From: Pseudisothecium myosuroides
Taxonomy: Eukaryota; Streptophyta; Bryopsida; Hypnales; Lembophyllaceae
Direction of reading: 5' to 3'
DNA length: 64,000 bases
NCBI GenBank assembly: GCA_951799445.1
Contig: OX637296.1
Location: 15,562,001-15,626,000 of the forward strand
Below are positions 9,901 through 27,733 of the stretch, in pieces (positions within the stretch are counted from its first letter, which is position 1; each line of letters opens with the position of its first letter). The notes beneath the pieces were generated by a model. It saw nothing but the letters and a program-made list of their open reading frames with translations, did no database searches and was not told where the DNA came from. The position numbers were made by a program, and so were the translations under genes.

Positions 9901-12778
9901 GAGGCTCTCTTACCGAATGGGACGTCTCACAACTCGGATCACTTGAAGAACTGTAAGTTGCACTATTTTATTTATTTTATTTACAGGATTTTGATTGGAG
10001 CAATTATTTTGAGTAATGTGCAAATATTTTTGAAGTTTGAGTATGGTTTTGTGGATTATACATCATATCATTGGTTTATTAAATTAATAGTACTTGCTGG
10101 GAGAGTACATTTGATCAACTGTAAACATGTATTATACTCTGACACTTTTAGAAACAGTATGAAATTATACGAGACTTCTGAACATCGCAGGTACTTAGAC
10201 AACAATACCATTGATGGAACACTGGATATCGGCAAACTTTCCGCTTATGGCTTTCTCCAAAAGAAAGTACCTGGTAGTACATCAGAATCGTCGAACACTT
10301 TGTCGCTGATGAACAACAACATCACTAATGTGCTTCTTGCGGGAATTGATATTTCAACCATATCAACAATCATCAGGTGAGGAAACCGTTGGACTTAGTG
10401 GAGCCCTCTGTCTTGTTGAGAACAACTTTTGGCAAATGGTAACAAAATTTGTTTCCTGCATAACACATGTCCAAAACATGTCGGATGTATTCACCATGTT
10501 TACAATTATGTGGCATTGTACAGATTACAAGGCAATCCATATTGCAACAATTCGGGAGACTATTCTGATGAACAGCGATGTTTTTGTGAGCAAATTTGTC
10601 TCATTTCATCAAGTAATTATCGGACCTAAGTGGGTTTTTTTCTCACTTTCAGACGTCTCCTTGAAATTTTCAAGTGTTGTGATTGGCGTAAAAATTTGAC
10701 ACTGTTAGTTTCCTTGATAACTCACTTTTGGGGAAATTGTCTTGAATCAGGTGCTGGGAAAGCAATTTCGATAACTTTTGATGTGCCGAGTTATTTTTCA
10801 GCGTTTCTCATAGTTGCTATTGGATATGGTATTATCCTTTACCGAAACAAAAGATACAAGCGATATCTCTTGCTTCAGGTTCAAAAAAGTAAGTGTTATC
10901 TCCAGATCTTCTTCCTTGAAGAACCTAATTACTCCGTTACTTGTAGTGTTCATTTCATAAATGATTTGCAGTTGACTTTTGAGTCATTAAAATTTTATTC
11001 TAGAAATTTGAAACTTTGTCTGTGCTTGGAATGTTCCAGAGTTTGAGGAATTTGATGTGAAGCCTACAATTTTCTCGTATAACGAGCTTCGTACTGCTAC
11101 ACGAGACTTTCATCCTGACATGAAGTTGGGCCAAGGAGGCTACGGGGCAGTCTTTAAGGTAGAACTTTTGACACCATTTTTGAAGTATGTCACGAGAGTT
11201 TTAAACTGTATCGGTTATATATGAATGTAACGCTATATAGGTATCGGTTATATAACGCTGCAAATTTAACGTCATTATTTAATTTATTCAGGGTGTATTG
11301 GCCAGTGGAAGTGTAGTGGCTGTGAAGCAGTTATTTGCCGAAAGTACCCAGAGCTCCGATGACTTCTTGAATGAGATCGTTCTGATCACTGGAATGAGAC
11401 ACCGGAACCTGGTGAATCTGAAAGGTTGTTGCCTTCATGGACGCCAAAAGATCCTGGTCTACGAGTACGTAGACAACTATGATATAGACCAAATTTTACT
11501 AGGTGAGTGAATTCCTCCCTAGAATTGTTCTTACTGATTGAATACTCTGCATAGCAATGGACTTATAGTTACTTACCATGAGTGGGATCATCATGTAGCA
11601 TGCTACTATGGATTTTTAACAATTTTTTTTGTGTTGATGTTTGTTTTTTCTTGCACAGCGGGTTCAAATATGATGCTTGTGGATTGGCCTACTCGGCTGA
11701 AGATTTGTTTGGGAGTAGCTCGTGGCTTGCACTACTTACATGCATTGGCTCAACCAAGGATTATTCATCGAGATATCAAAGCTAGCAATGTGTTATTGGA
11801 CAAGAATTTTGAAGCCAAAATTGCAGATTTTGGTTTGGCTTTGCTATTTCCAGATAATCAGAGTCACATTACAACTGTCCATGTCGCTGGAACCAAGTAA
11901 GTTTATTTTGTACTTTAATCCTCAATTGGTTTCCAATCAAGATTGTACATTCTGCACTTTGTGGTGATGACATCTATAGTCACATTAGTTTCCCATGAGA
12001 CTATAGTGCTCATAAAGACTGGCTTTTGTTTGAAGTAACCATAAATTTGTATGTGTATTTGCAGGGGATATTTGGCACCAGAGTATGCTTTGTTTGGTCA
12101 ACTAAGTGACAAAGTTGATGTTTATAGCTTTGGAGTTCTTTGTTTGGAGGTAGTAAGTGGTCGAAGGAACATCAATGAGAGACTACCTGTTGATGAAATG
12201 TATCTTTCTAAATGGGTAAGAAATCTCCTTTTTTAAAGATAGACATCATTTTAAATGTCATGTCCATCTATTGAAGAACATGACTATGGTTACTATGGTG
12301 CTCTGCTTTTGTTGCTTTTTTTTTTTTTATGTCTCCAATTGCTCTTTTTTGGTTGAAATGTCACGATATGGCATTTTAGGCTTGGAAGCTTCATGGAGCC
12401 GGCAACTTGATGCAGTTGATTGATCCATCAGTAGACTTACAAGATGATCAAAAGTTGGAAGTGACACAGTTGATCAATATAGCCCTTCTTTGCTTGCAAC
12501 ATAACAAGGAGCAGCGGCCCACTATGGCTCGTGTAGTTGCCATGTTGCAAGGAGACAGAGAGTCTGAGATAGTGGTGGTGAATGATGAAGTTGAAGACCA
12601 ATACAAAGACAGTGCCAGCTTGTCGGAGGCATTTAGAAGAATTGGTCTTGATACTATAAACGAGGAACTTGAATCTTGGTTTGTGACTTCATCAGGATGG
12701 GAGGTAGATAGAACTTCAGAGCGAGATTCTATGCCAATTAACCCTGGAGCGCTCCAACGTCCATTTTCTGAACGATGA
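6973..12778 (+). CDS. RLK1: LRR receptor-like kinase, 17 exons
   Basis: Predicted exons are 6973-7117, 7321-7537, 7628-7732, 7866-7937, 8733-8795, 8979-9128, 9285-9353, 9597-9665, 9794-9952, 10191-10376, 10524-10612, 10751-10888, 11040-11158, 11292-11502, 11659-11896, 12065-12215 and 12380-12778. They give about 859 aa. The start is the ATG just before the signal peptide ([12 protein letters not shown]). The ectodomain has an N-terminal LQSIFTAW region, LRRs in exons 3-9, a block with [11 protein letters not shown] and a Cys-rich juxtamembrane part (NPYCNN, CFCEQIC). Exon 12 holds the membrane helix. The kinase has [31 protein letters not shown] and APE, so it should be active. Exon 3 is in frame only with the acceptor at 7627. 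The last 11 codons come from a transposon at 12742. The ligand is unknown. Confidence 0.85.
8030..8655. mobile_element. TA-flanked inverted-repeat element in RLK1 intron 4
   Basis: RLK1 intron 4 is about 795 bp against about 165 bp in RLK3. The extra 626 bp begins CTGTAGTACCTTTTC and ends GAAGAGGTACTATGA, which are imperfect inverted repeats, flanked by TA (8028-8029 and 8656-8657). RLK3 shows the uninterrupted sequence around 45,890. It has no coding capacity, so it looks like a MITE. Confidence 0.55.
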
Positions 12779-13310
12779 ACAGATTCAGATCCTTGTTTCT
12801 GTCTCATTCCTGCTTGGATGAAAGTCATCCTAATTTTTGGTGATATTTTATCACGTTGTTGTCCTATCCATCGGTTGGATTTGGTGTTAGTAGAATATAT
12901 ACATTTCTAAAATTACAAATGTGGAAGTATGTCAAGTGGTCAATTTGCATTGACTTTAGTTCAAAACTAGATGTGCAAAAATGAGGTCAAAGATGTAAAG
13001 GTCACAAAAATTTCAAAAAATCACCATATGAAGAGAACCTTATTTCAAATCCATTCCAACAAGTTTTACTCAAAAAATGATAATATTTTACTTGTAATTG
13101 AATTTAGAAGGAATTCTAAAATTTTCTTTTCAAAATTTATAGAAAAAGATTGGTGATAGCATTAGTAGATCTAACCGTACGGATAGAATTTAAAAATCAA
13201 AATCTACAGCTTTCATTTGTATACCAATTCCAAAATATTCTTCCAAATTGTAGTCTATAATGGTTTTTCTCAAATCGTCAATTTTGGAGATGAATCTAGA
13301 CGTTTAGGGG
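12742..13310. mobile_element. TTAA-flanked (piggyBac-like) element inserted in the last exon of RLK1
   Basis: The 569-bp element starts CCCTGGAGCGCTCC and ends GACGTTTAGGGG, with TTAA at 12738-12741 and 13311-13314. The flanks join to give CCAA-TTAA-TCCAATGATTGAGC, the sequence RLK2 and RLK3 have uninterrupted (as TCAA). Its ends match those of the 220-bp element at 41747-41966. The first 33 coding nt of the element plus its TGA now end the RLK1 reading frame. It has no transposase frame and is non-autonomous. Confidence 0.8.
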
Positions 13311-13757
13311 TTAATCCAATGATTGAGCTGGATCGCATAAGGGACAGATGATAGATTTTATTAGATGATAATTATTTTGATTTGAAGTATGAAGCCTTCC
13401 AGATGCAATCGAATTGCTACCAATTGCAGCAGATACTTGGCAGAGTTCCAATAATTGCAGGTGTTGTTGAGCGAGTATGGCTCTGGACTCTGCCATTTCA
13501 GTTTCAGATTGTGATAGCATAGCCTTGCAGCAACATCAACCAACAGTCTCATGCACTCGATTTGCCCAAAAGACGTATTGAACTGAATGATGGGAGTACT
13601 GAACACATTCAGCTCTGGACACATCTGTTGAGGACACATTCCGAAACGATTTGAGCGCCTCCATTCATGTCATAAGTTGCCGGTACCGAGGCCAATACAC
13701 CCTGAGTGACCTCTTTCATCTAACTACATGAGTCCAAAAGAATCGAGGATACATAAA
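13311..13757 (+). pseudogene. Displaced original 3' end of RLK1 and tail of duplication unit 1
   Basis: After the inserted element the sequence resumes with the old RLK1 coding end (ATGATTGAGCTGGATCGCAT, then TGA near 13,348), which would have encoded MIELDRIRDR. It then matches the sequence downstream of RLK2 (23,730-24,110) and RLK3 (50,360-50,550). The tail ends with CCTGAGTGACCTCTTTCATC, also found after RLK2. Confidence 0.65.
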
Positions 13758-13831
13758 GGGAGACTAGTAGAAAGAGGATCTAACCCAAACCATTGAAACC
13801 AAAGGGTTCGTTATTGTAAGGATCCCTTTTA

Positions 13832-14044
13832 CTAACTATCCCAATACACGTACACCCTCCAAAAATACACAATCTCGAAGTCTTGCTCAGCAATGTTACA
13901 AACAAGGATGTTAAGCAGTCTCACAAAGCGAGCTTGTGCTTGAACCACCAACAAGCTCCTCTGCAACAACCAACAACCCCAAACCACAAACACTGAGTCC
14001 ATAAGGAAATTCACTGCAAACCTCTCAATAGAGATAGTCACACC
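13832..14044 (-). pseudogene. 3' fragment of the small gene at 1915-2289
   Basis: The minus-strand translation keeps SIERFAVNFLMD, a hydrophobic stretch and QAQARFVRLL, matching the end of the 1915-2289 product. Similarity stops near 14,045, so the N-terminal half is missing, and the downstream stop is shifted. This is the truncated copy in duplication unit 2. Confidence 0.6.
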
Positions 14045-14600
14045 TTTGCTCACTGCTCAAAATCTGAAAAATGAGGACATGTCTGATTTTTGTTGGTTTG
14101 CCACATGGGGAATATATTGTTTCTGCAAAGCCTTCGTGACGTTCAATATTCTTCTTTGGAGGTGAATTTTGGGCGTCGCAAGGGCTTCGCAAGCTAATTT
14201 TTTCATTTGGCGCTCCTTCATTTCACCTCTCTATTCCCAATTTCACCACAGCTGCAGACTTCAACGGAGCTGGGCGCATGGCTTTCGGTGATAACGGCTT
14301 TGTATTTGAAGGTATTACACCATCATCAAACCTCCATCTTCCTTAGGATCTGCACGTCTTATTCTAATTACTAGGTTTCTTTGCTGCATTTCTTGTATGT
14401 TTTAGATTTTAGGATATGTCATCTTTTGAAAAGCACCATTTTTTTTCTATTGACAAGAGCAAATCGCATGGTTATGGTGTTTGGATGAGCTATTTTAGGA
14501 GAGATCAATTTTGGGTTTAGGATTTTCTAATACCTCCTATTAGGACTGTTTAATACCTCCAATTACGTTGAATGCACTCATCTCAAAATAAGCTGTTGTA

Positions 14601-14925
14601 GGGTCATTGCAAGAATGACCTCTTGTTTTTGTTCCACTTTGGTAGTACTGGGCCTTTTTTGGGGAGTACTTTAAAATTAGAAAAATATTTTTAAAAAAAT
14701 ATGAATAATAAAACCAATGTGTAGACCTGTAATAAGAAGGTACCCTATGAAGGAAAAGCCCCAAAAAAATTCATTAAGTAGGAGAACTAGAAAAGTGCAA
14801 AATTGCAGGAAAATAGATACTTGGACGTTTTAATTTGTAAGAAATAGGAAAAACAATTTTCAAGGAAACTAAAATGGGAAGACTTCATGATAAAGAGATT
14901 TCACAAAAAGAATGGTCTTGAAATC
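14601..14925. mobile_element. Truncated copy of the GGGTGATTGCA family
   Basis: It starts GGGTCATTGCAAGAATGACC and shares GTACTTTAAAATTAGAAAA, AGTAGGAGAACTAGAAAAGT and a TTTGATGTTTTA-like motif with the element at 18901-19631. The second terminus is absent; the sequence runs directly into the duplicated 14,930-15,850 block. Confidence 0.55.
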
Positions 14926-14929
14926 ATAA

Positions 14930-15850
14930 ATCGTCTATGTGTTTCAAAAATAAAAAATAAAGAATCACAAACATGAATCCTTTCCAACCGCTAATAACAC
15001 CAACAAGCCAAAATGATAAAAAAAAGAAGGTAGCAAGCCAAAATGACAAAGTGTTGTTGTAACTTACTTATGGCTTGGATGGATTGTTGTTGGTTTGTGC
15101 AAACAGTAAAGTTAGGTACACTCAATATTTGATTTAAGGTAGAATAACCCCATCTGGACAAAAGATCCATTCTGGACACCTAGAGAATGACCTGTTACAA
15201 ATTTTTTTTATGAATGAGATATGGGCCACAATCAATGTCTTAGATGACAGTATTGGAGTGATTAGCAACAATAGTACAAATTTCAACCTTTTGAGTGAAA
15301 ATTCATTGTAGAAAGTGGGTTTTTAGGCCTTCATGCTGTGACCACATTAGAAAATATTGTGATTGCTTTAGGTGAGTAAGATTACTATTAATTATAAGTT
15401 TTTTATTGGTATTGGGGGGGTAGTCTAGAGACTCTTTTGCACCATGATGGGCAACACACTTCAAAAATTCATAACAAATACATGCTTTGTCAAAAAAATA
15501 TAATTTCAATTGCTCTCGCCCCGGCTCTTGCTATTTCTCACACTTGTCTTTATGTGCGAAAAAAATTGAAAAATTTAGCAATGGCATGAGGACAAACTCC
15601 TAATTTTGGCCATCATTGGCTATTTTATCTTCTCACCAACTTTTGTTGGTACCTAATTCTTGGTCACTTCTTTTAGACAATGTATATCTAAGAGGCTTCT
15701 TGGTCATGCATGATATTCCGTATTACTTTGCAGGTTTACTATGAAACTTGGAATTTCAAAAGACTTCTCCAAAACTATCTTTTTATATGACTTGAGCTAG
15801 TTAATGATGCATTGAAGCCTGAATAAAACAAAACATACAAAACAAAACAA
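14930..15850. repeat. Second copy of the 4.95-6.0 kb non-coding block
   Basis: It is collinear with the upstream region of RLK1 with small indels. Beyond it, 15,850-16,165 is A/T-rich with AAAATAAAATAAAATAAAA-type runs and holds no gene that I can support. Confidence 0.6.
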
Positions 15851-16169
15851 AAAATAAACTTATAATGAAATTATAATGAAATTATAGATATAGATATGGA
15901 TAATAATAAAATAAAATAAAATAAAAATTAAAAAAAATGTGTGTGTGATTGAAAACTACTCCAAAGAGCACAATCCTAGTTCAATATCACGAAAGTACCC
16001 ACGGCTTAAATAATAAGATGCAAGCTTACAGGAATTGAATCCAAACTAACATACACACAATTAGCAACTTGTTGTACCACTCCTAACAAATATATTCTAA
16101 CTCAATAGGGTGACTGATCACCTAAGAAATACATATATCAATAGATATGGGCTACTATTTAGTCATTAA

Positions 16170-16886
16170 CCCTGTAACGCCGGGACAACCATTTTGTAGC
16201 TTTTGGATGACTGTGTAGTCATCTCTACAATGTTTGGAAACAGTTTTTCATCCATTTCTTTTTTGTTGACCTTCCATGGTGGATTAGAAAGAGTGTGTAG
16301 TTGAATTTGTAGTCATGCAAGTGTCTATCTTCACATAAATGAGAAGTTATTAAGAAAAACGGATCACAAAATATGCTATGTTAGTGTATTTTGGGAAGTT
16401 GTTATTCCTTGCTCTAAATCTGAAATTTCTCCACAAAACGGATATTTTTTGAGTTTGAGCCCAACTAACAAAATGAAGATCATCTACTCTAGTTTCTTCT
16501 CCAATTTGAATTTTGAAAAAATTCCTAATATTGAATATTTTATTGCAATTTGAACTTTGGGTGTATTTTCAATGTCTATTATTTTCTAATTATAGAATGA
16601 CACGGAAATTGAGTTTACACCATGGTGTTTGTCATTGTAATATACACACATGGTGAAATTTTCAGATTTTTTGAAATAATTTTCTATTTGATGTGATTTT
16701 CCTTCACTTTTTCTTCAAAAATTCTCAAAAAAATCTAATTTTTTTGTGAAGTAAAAGAGACATGTAATTTCATCTCTGAAAAATAAATATAAATTTTTTC
16801 ATACATATCTAGTTGCAAAATGGCAGCAAATAGAGTGATAAGCACTGAGGCCTGAAATCAGTGGTTATAGGTCCGTCATTTAGGGG
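16170..16886. mobile_element. TTAA-flanked inverted-repeat element, 717 bp
   Basis: It starts CCCTGTAACGCCGGGAC after TTAA (16166-16169) and ends GTCCGTCATTTAGGGG before TTAA (16887-16890). The ends are imperfect inverted repeats of the CCCCTAAANG type used by the other TTAA elements here. The interior is AT-rich and non-coding. Confidence 0.6.
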
Positions 16887-17818
16887 TTAAGAATCCGTGT
16901 CACAAACTTTGACGACAAAAAGAAACACTAAACTATCCCCAAACGGACTCTTCATTCATGCGGATCATATGAAAGTTACTCTTCTTCTCCTTCTCTACTC
17001 CCATCTCTACTGCCACTGAGATTCTAGCCCTGAAATAGAACATGAGACCTTTTGAAAATTCATAGTTTATTCGTAATCTGCACAATCACATAGTCCGCGA
17101 CTTTGACTTCAATACTTCAACCTGAAAAAAAGAAAGACGAACCTCGATACCATCGACCAGTCTAAGTCAAGAGTGCGCACAAGCCTCATGAAGCATTCTT
17201 TTCTTTCTTTCTGGAGCCCTGGGTCTTGCAGACATATCAGGTCTCCAATTCTGTAGTCTTCGTCACACGGAATCGAAGGTTCACACTTGGACGGGGCGTC
17301 ACCAGCTCACGACTTTTCCGTATTTGCCGCTGTTATTTCCTTTCGGACACAACCAAAACCTGGTTGCTTGAGCTTCCAATGTGGAGGTATAGACATCAAT
17401 CACACCCTGAAGCAAGCTGCTTTCCGCAGGGGTTGAAATGTCGAGTCGTCAGCATGTTGCATCACCCAGTGCCCCTGTTGCATCATCTTCTTCAAATCAC
17501 CTCGATGACGCAAACTCCAGGAAGCTGCTTGAGTTCAGGTTTTCAACAACGTGCGAAGATATCAGAGGCTGCATGTGGAACTCGGTTATACTGTAGCTGG
17601 ATATGTTATCGTAAGAGCCTGACCTGCTTCGCCCCAGTCTTCCTTCCCCATGCCAATGAGCAAAAACTGAGCGCGGTATGCAATCCCTGATTCGATCGTT
17701 ATCTTCAACACCTGAGCGACAGTGTTGCGGAACTCTCCAAGAGCTTGAGCTGTGTGAGCTTTCGAGTATGGCATGGTCGATGGTCTTCAAATTTTCGTTG
17801 AACCGTGCAAATTTGACG

Positions 17819-23728
<5,910 letters not shown>

Positions 23729-24485
23729 GTGATTATCATTTTGATTTAATTATGAAGCCTTCTGGATGCAATCAAGTTGTTGCCCATTGCAACAGATTTC
23801 TTTGTAGCTTGGCATGGCAAAGTCCCAGTTATATATTGCAAGTGTTGTTGATTGAATAGTTGGCATGACTTTGGACTTTGCCATTTCAATTTTAGATTAT
23901 GATAGCATAGCCTTGCATCAACGTCAACCAACAGTCGCGGGCATGCGATCTGCAAAAAAGACGTATTGAACTGAACGATGGAAGTGTTGCTATAGACACA
24001 ACTGTTGAAGATGCGATATGGAACGATGTGTCTTTCGTGTGTCTTTCGTTTCTGTATTAAGTCTCCGGTAACCCTGAGTGACCTCTTTCATCTAACTCTT
24101 TGGATCTAAAAGAAATGACTATTGTACGTGAAGGTCTAATTCAATACCTGCGTGCCAATATACTTTGTTTTTGGTGTGCAAAAGGTTTTGGCAATCGAAA
24201 CTATTGGTGTTAGGATTTCGGCATTCCCGCATTCAAATTTTTTTGTGTTCAGCAACTTCTAAGTTTTCTTATTTTGGAAAACCTATCATGCAGGGTTTGA
24301 AGTGTGATGTAGGCTTTCAGAAATATTCAAAAATTTAGGCAATATGGATGAAAGTTTTTTGCAACATTTCAGATATACAACTTGTAATATTCCAAACATT
24401 CAAACATTCCAAAAAATACTTAATTTTTGTCTAAATCTGACCTTCAGGTATGGTATGATTTAAGCCCAGATAAAAGTAAATGCAT

Positions 24486-25211
24486 GGGTGATTGCATGAA
24501 ACACTTGTACTATTTTCTGTCACACGTCGCATGCTAATTAGTTTTTTGGCTATAATTCTTGGCTTTTGACTCCAAATGATTCAAAATTCATAGACAAGGT
24601 ACTTATGACTATTATACACCTTGTCTATTTTTTTTTAATTTAATTTTTTTACTATTTAATAATAGCCCTCAATATTATGTCACAAATGCCAATTTGGAGG
24701 TTTTTAGTACTATTTAGTATCCACAAAAATTAATTTGGAGCTGAAATTTAGTAGAAATGGTCTTCTAGTAGACTTGTAGCTATTGTCCGAAGGAATTTTA
24801 AAAATACTTAATTTTATGTGGTGTAGAAGTCCACAAAGTGAGCCCCTTTCTACTTGTATTTTGAAACAAGCAAAAAATTATTTTGGCGTTTTTTTTGGTG
24901 AATGGCCATCTCCATAGAGTTAATACAAATAGCCAATTTTTATTTTTTTATTTAAGTTTTTTCCTATTTTCTACTAATTAAAACATCAAAGGTTGTATTT
25001 TCTTGAAATTTGGCACTTTTCTAGTTCTCCTACTTAGAGAATTTTTAAATGAATTTCCTTTGGTGGTTACCTTCATCTTAAATGTACATACATTGGCCAT
25101 ATTTTTTAATTTTTTTAAAAATTGATTTTCTAATTTTAAAGTACTCCAGAAAAAATCATGAGTATTGTTGCAAAACGCAACAAATAGTATAGGTGTTTTG
25201 TGCAATCACCC
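24486..25211. mobile_element. 726-bp MITE of the same family, reverse orientation
   Basis: It starts GGGTGATTGCATGAAACACT and ends with its inverted counterpart at 25211, with GCAT on each side (24482-24485 and 25212-25215). The interior is the reverse complement of 18901-19631, for example AGTACTCCAGAAAAAATCAT near 25,140. Confidence 0.82.
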
Positions 25212-25215
25212 GCAT

Positions 25216-27730
25216 AGCAAGTGTGGTAACTACATGAGAATGTGATTTTGAAGAGGTCTCTGATGTACACAAGCTTAGGTAATAACACCTATTTGCAAAC
25301 TTGGTTGCTTAATTGACCCCTACATATTCTTATTGAAAATGTACATTTCTTAAACATGAGAGTGAAATGACAATTTTGAATGTACTTTGAAAATTCATAG
25401 TTTTTTACTTTGTACAATACCCAAAAAATGCATGCTAAGAGAATCTATAATATTTTTCACTATGTTGGAGTTTGGACTACTTTAAAGGATTGATTGGATG
25501 ATAAGATGAATAAATTTTTAGAATTTTAGTGCGAGAACTATACATTAGGTGATTAGGATGTAAATTATGTTGTCATTATACGGAAGGATGAAATCCTGTG
25601 CGGTACCAAAAACAAATGCATTCATTAGTTGTTGGGAGAAAAGAACCAAATTAATACCTTTTCAATAAAATCATGAAGGAACTAATTATGATTACCATAG
25701 TTATTAGAAAAAGTGATTAAAAATTGAATTTTTTGTAAAAGCTCTTTATTTTAGTAGAAGGATTAAACCACCTTTCTTCTTGTTAAGATCCTAGTATCCA
25801 AAGGATTTGTAGTGATAGGATTCCATCAAAATATGTGAAATTAAGAAGTTTTATTTCATTAGCTAGGGCGATTGCAGGAAACACTTGTACAAATGTTGCA
25901 TTGTTGATTTTAGCTTTTTTATACTTTTGTGTTTTTTGTACTATTTGACCTACCTTCAAGGCTTTCTAACAAGTCCCAAAGGCCCTACGATCCGCCTGAA
26001 GGTAACGGATGAGGGTATTGCCTAGAGTGATCAGTTGAACCTTCACCACTCATTGGAAGGTCTCTAAAGGACTAGGATTTAACTGGGAGGCCTCACTAGG
26101 AAGGCTCTACAACTAGTAGTTCAACTAGAAGGTCTTCCTATAGATAATTCTTCAAACACAAGAGAGTAATGAGCTTTGGCATTTTGAATGAGAAGGAAAT
26201 ACCATAGCCTTGACCAAGGCTATAGCCCACAACAATACTATTTATTGGATTTTTTATCACCTAACTTAATATTTGACATTCTACTAAATATTCATAGACT
26301 CTTACCAACTATATCTACAGGCGGTGCAGCCTACAAATCCTACAAAAAGATTAATCCTCTTTTGCTGCACACAACAATTTGTTGCATATTACAATCGCAC
26401 TCAATTGACAACATGGCACACGTCATTCCCACTTGAACAATCATTTATATCAAAATGTTAGCACGTCAAAGTGGCACGCGGTCAAAATGGTACACGGAAT
26501 ATCGCCATTTTAATGAAATTGCCTATTAAGAGGATGTCTTACTATTGGTTATCTATGTCAATAATTAATGTTTTTATATCTAAAGAAAGATTCTAGATTC
26601 AAAGCTTTGCCGTAGACAAGGCTTATAGGAATACAAACTACTAAAAAATATCTTACTATAATACTTATAAAAAAAGGTACACAATCAAATCTTTGTTGTA
26701 TGGCTCATTGCCTTGAAATTTAGGAACAAAAATTGACAAAGGACACTTTAAAAGTCATTAGAAGAGATTTGGGCCTTTAGAAGACTGTGAGTTTCCAGAC
26801 TATAGAAACTCTGCAAGAACACTGGGACGTGGCCAAATGACTGCCACGTCAGATTTATTTATTTTATTTTTTAATTTATTTTAATAACTTCTTTTTTCTA
26901 ACAGTAGGGCGTTGGTTCCTAGCATCGAGAACAGCCCTAAAATAGTCTTCCGGAAGCTCAACCCTAAACCCTCAAACCACCTTTTTTGTATTATCTAAAA
27001 ATAAATAAACAAATAAATCGCAATTTCTGACTATTTCGGCGAGCAGTCAGCCAAGCTGACTGCTCACTGTGGCACTTTTCTAGAGTGACAGACCAAGCTT
27101 TGAAATAATTTGGTTTCTTACTTCGGAGCAGCTCTCTGGAGGGCTAAAATTTCCTCTAATGTGGTCTTTTATACAATTCCCAAAGGCCCCCTTTCTCCTT
27201 TAATCCCCTAGAGTTTCTAGAATTAATACTTAAATAATTACTAAAATAAGTCAAATTATGTCTTGGACATTTTTTAACTTTTTGAGAATAATCCCAAATG
27301 ACAACAATTTACGCCATTGGCTTCAAAGGCCCAAATTAGCCTAAAGAATCAGCATCCCTCTATTCCAAAATATTCAAACTTGTTAAAGTAAAAAATTGCC
27401 AAAATAAAGAATTGTAAAAACCCAAATGATGGAATTTGAATTTTTCAAAGATTTTAACTTACCAAGAGTATTTGGAAAGATTGTAGGAGTATAAAAAGAT
27501 TCTTCTTTGGATTCATTTGGATGTCGCATGCTTCTAGGGCTTTGGTCAATGCTTCAAATTTATTAAAAGTCTGCAATAAATAATTGGTCTTGTCTGTTTG
27601 TGTACTTGTTAATGTTGGAATGCCTTGAAACTTATTGGAACACATTATCATCACAAAATATGCTATATGAATTTTTATTGGAATTTTTAACCCAACCCGA
27701 GTATTTTCTAAGAATTTACCAAGACTGATT
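25216..27730. other. AT-rich gene-free stretch
   Basis: No gene is supported. A one-ended fragment of the GGGTGATTGCA family starts at about 25,866 (GGGCGATTGCAGGAAACACT). Near 26,483 there is one end of the GAATTTCATTAAAATGGC family (reverse complement CCATTTTAATGAAATTG). Short open frames show no recognisable motif. Confidence 0.4.
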
Positions 27731-27733
27731 TAA

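Larger units (their letters stand above)
1785..13757. repeat. Tandem duplication unit 1 (carries RLK1)
   Basis: The sequence from about 1785 (GGGAGACTAGTAGAAAGAGG) recurs from about 13758, and the duplicated order is: small minus-strand gene, non-coding 4.95-6.0 kb block, receptor kinase, downstream tail. Kinase start codons are 10,846 bp apart. The units differ by transposon insertions and by a block at about 2.4-4.9 kb that unit 2 lacks. Unit 2 runs to about 24,110. Confidence 0.75.

Noticed and set aside
14278..14311. ATG followed by 11 codons (MAFGDNGFVFE) and a GTATTA donor
   Set aside because: It could be a first exon, but no downstream exon or similarity supports it.
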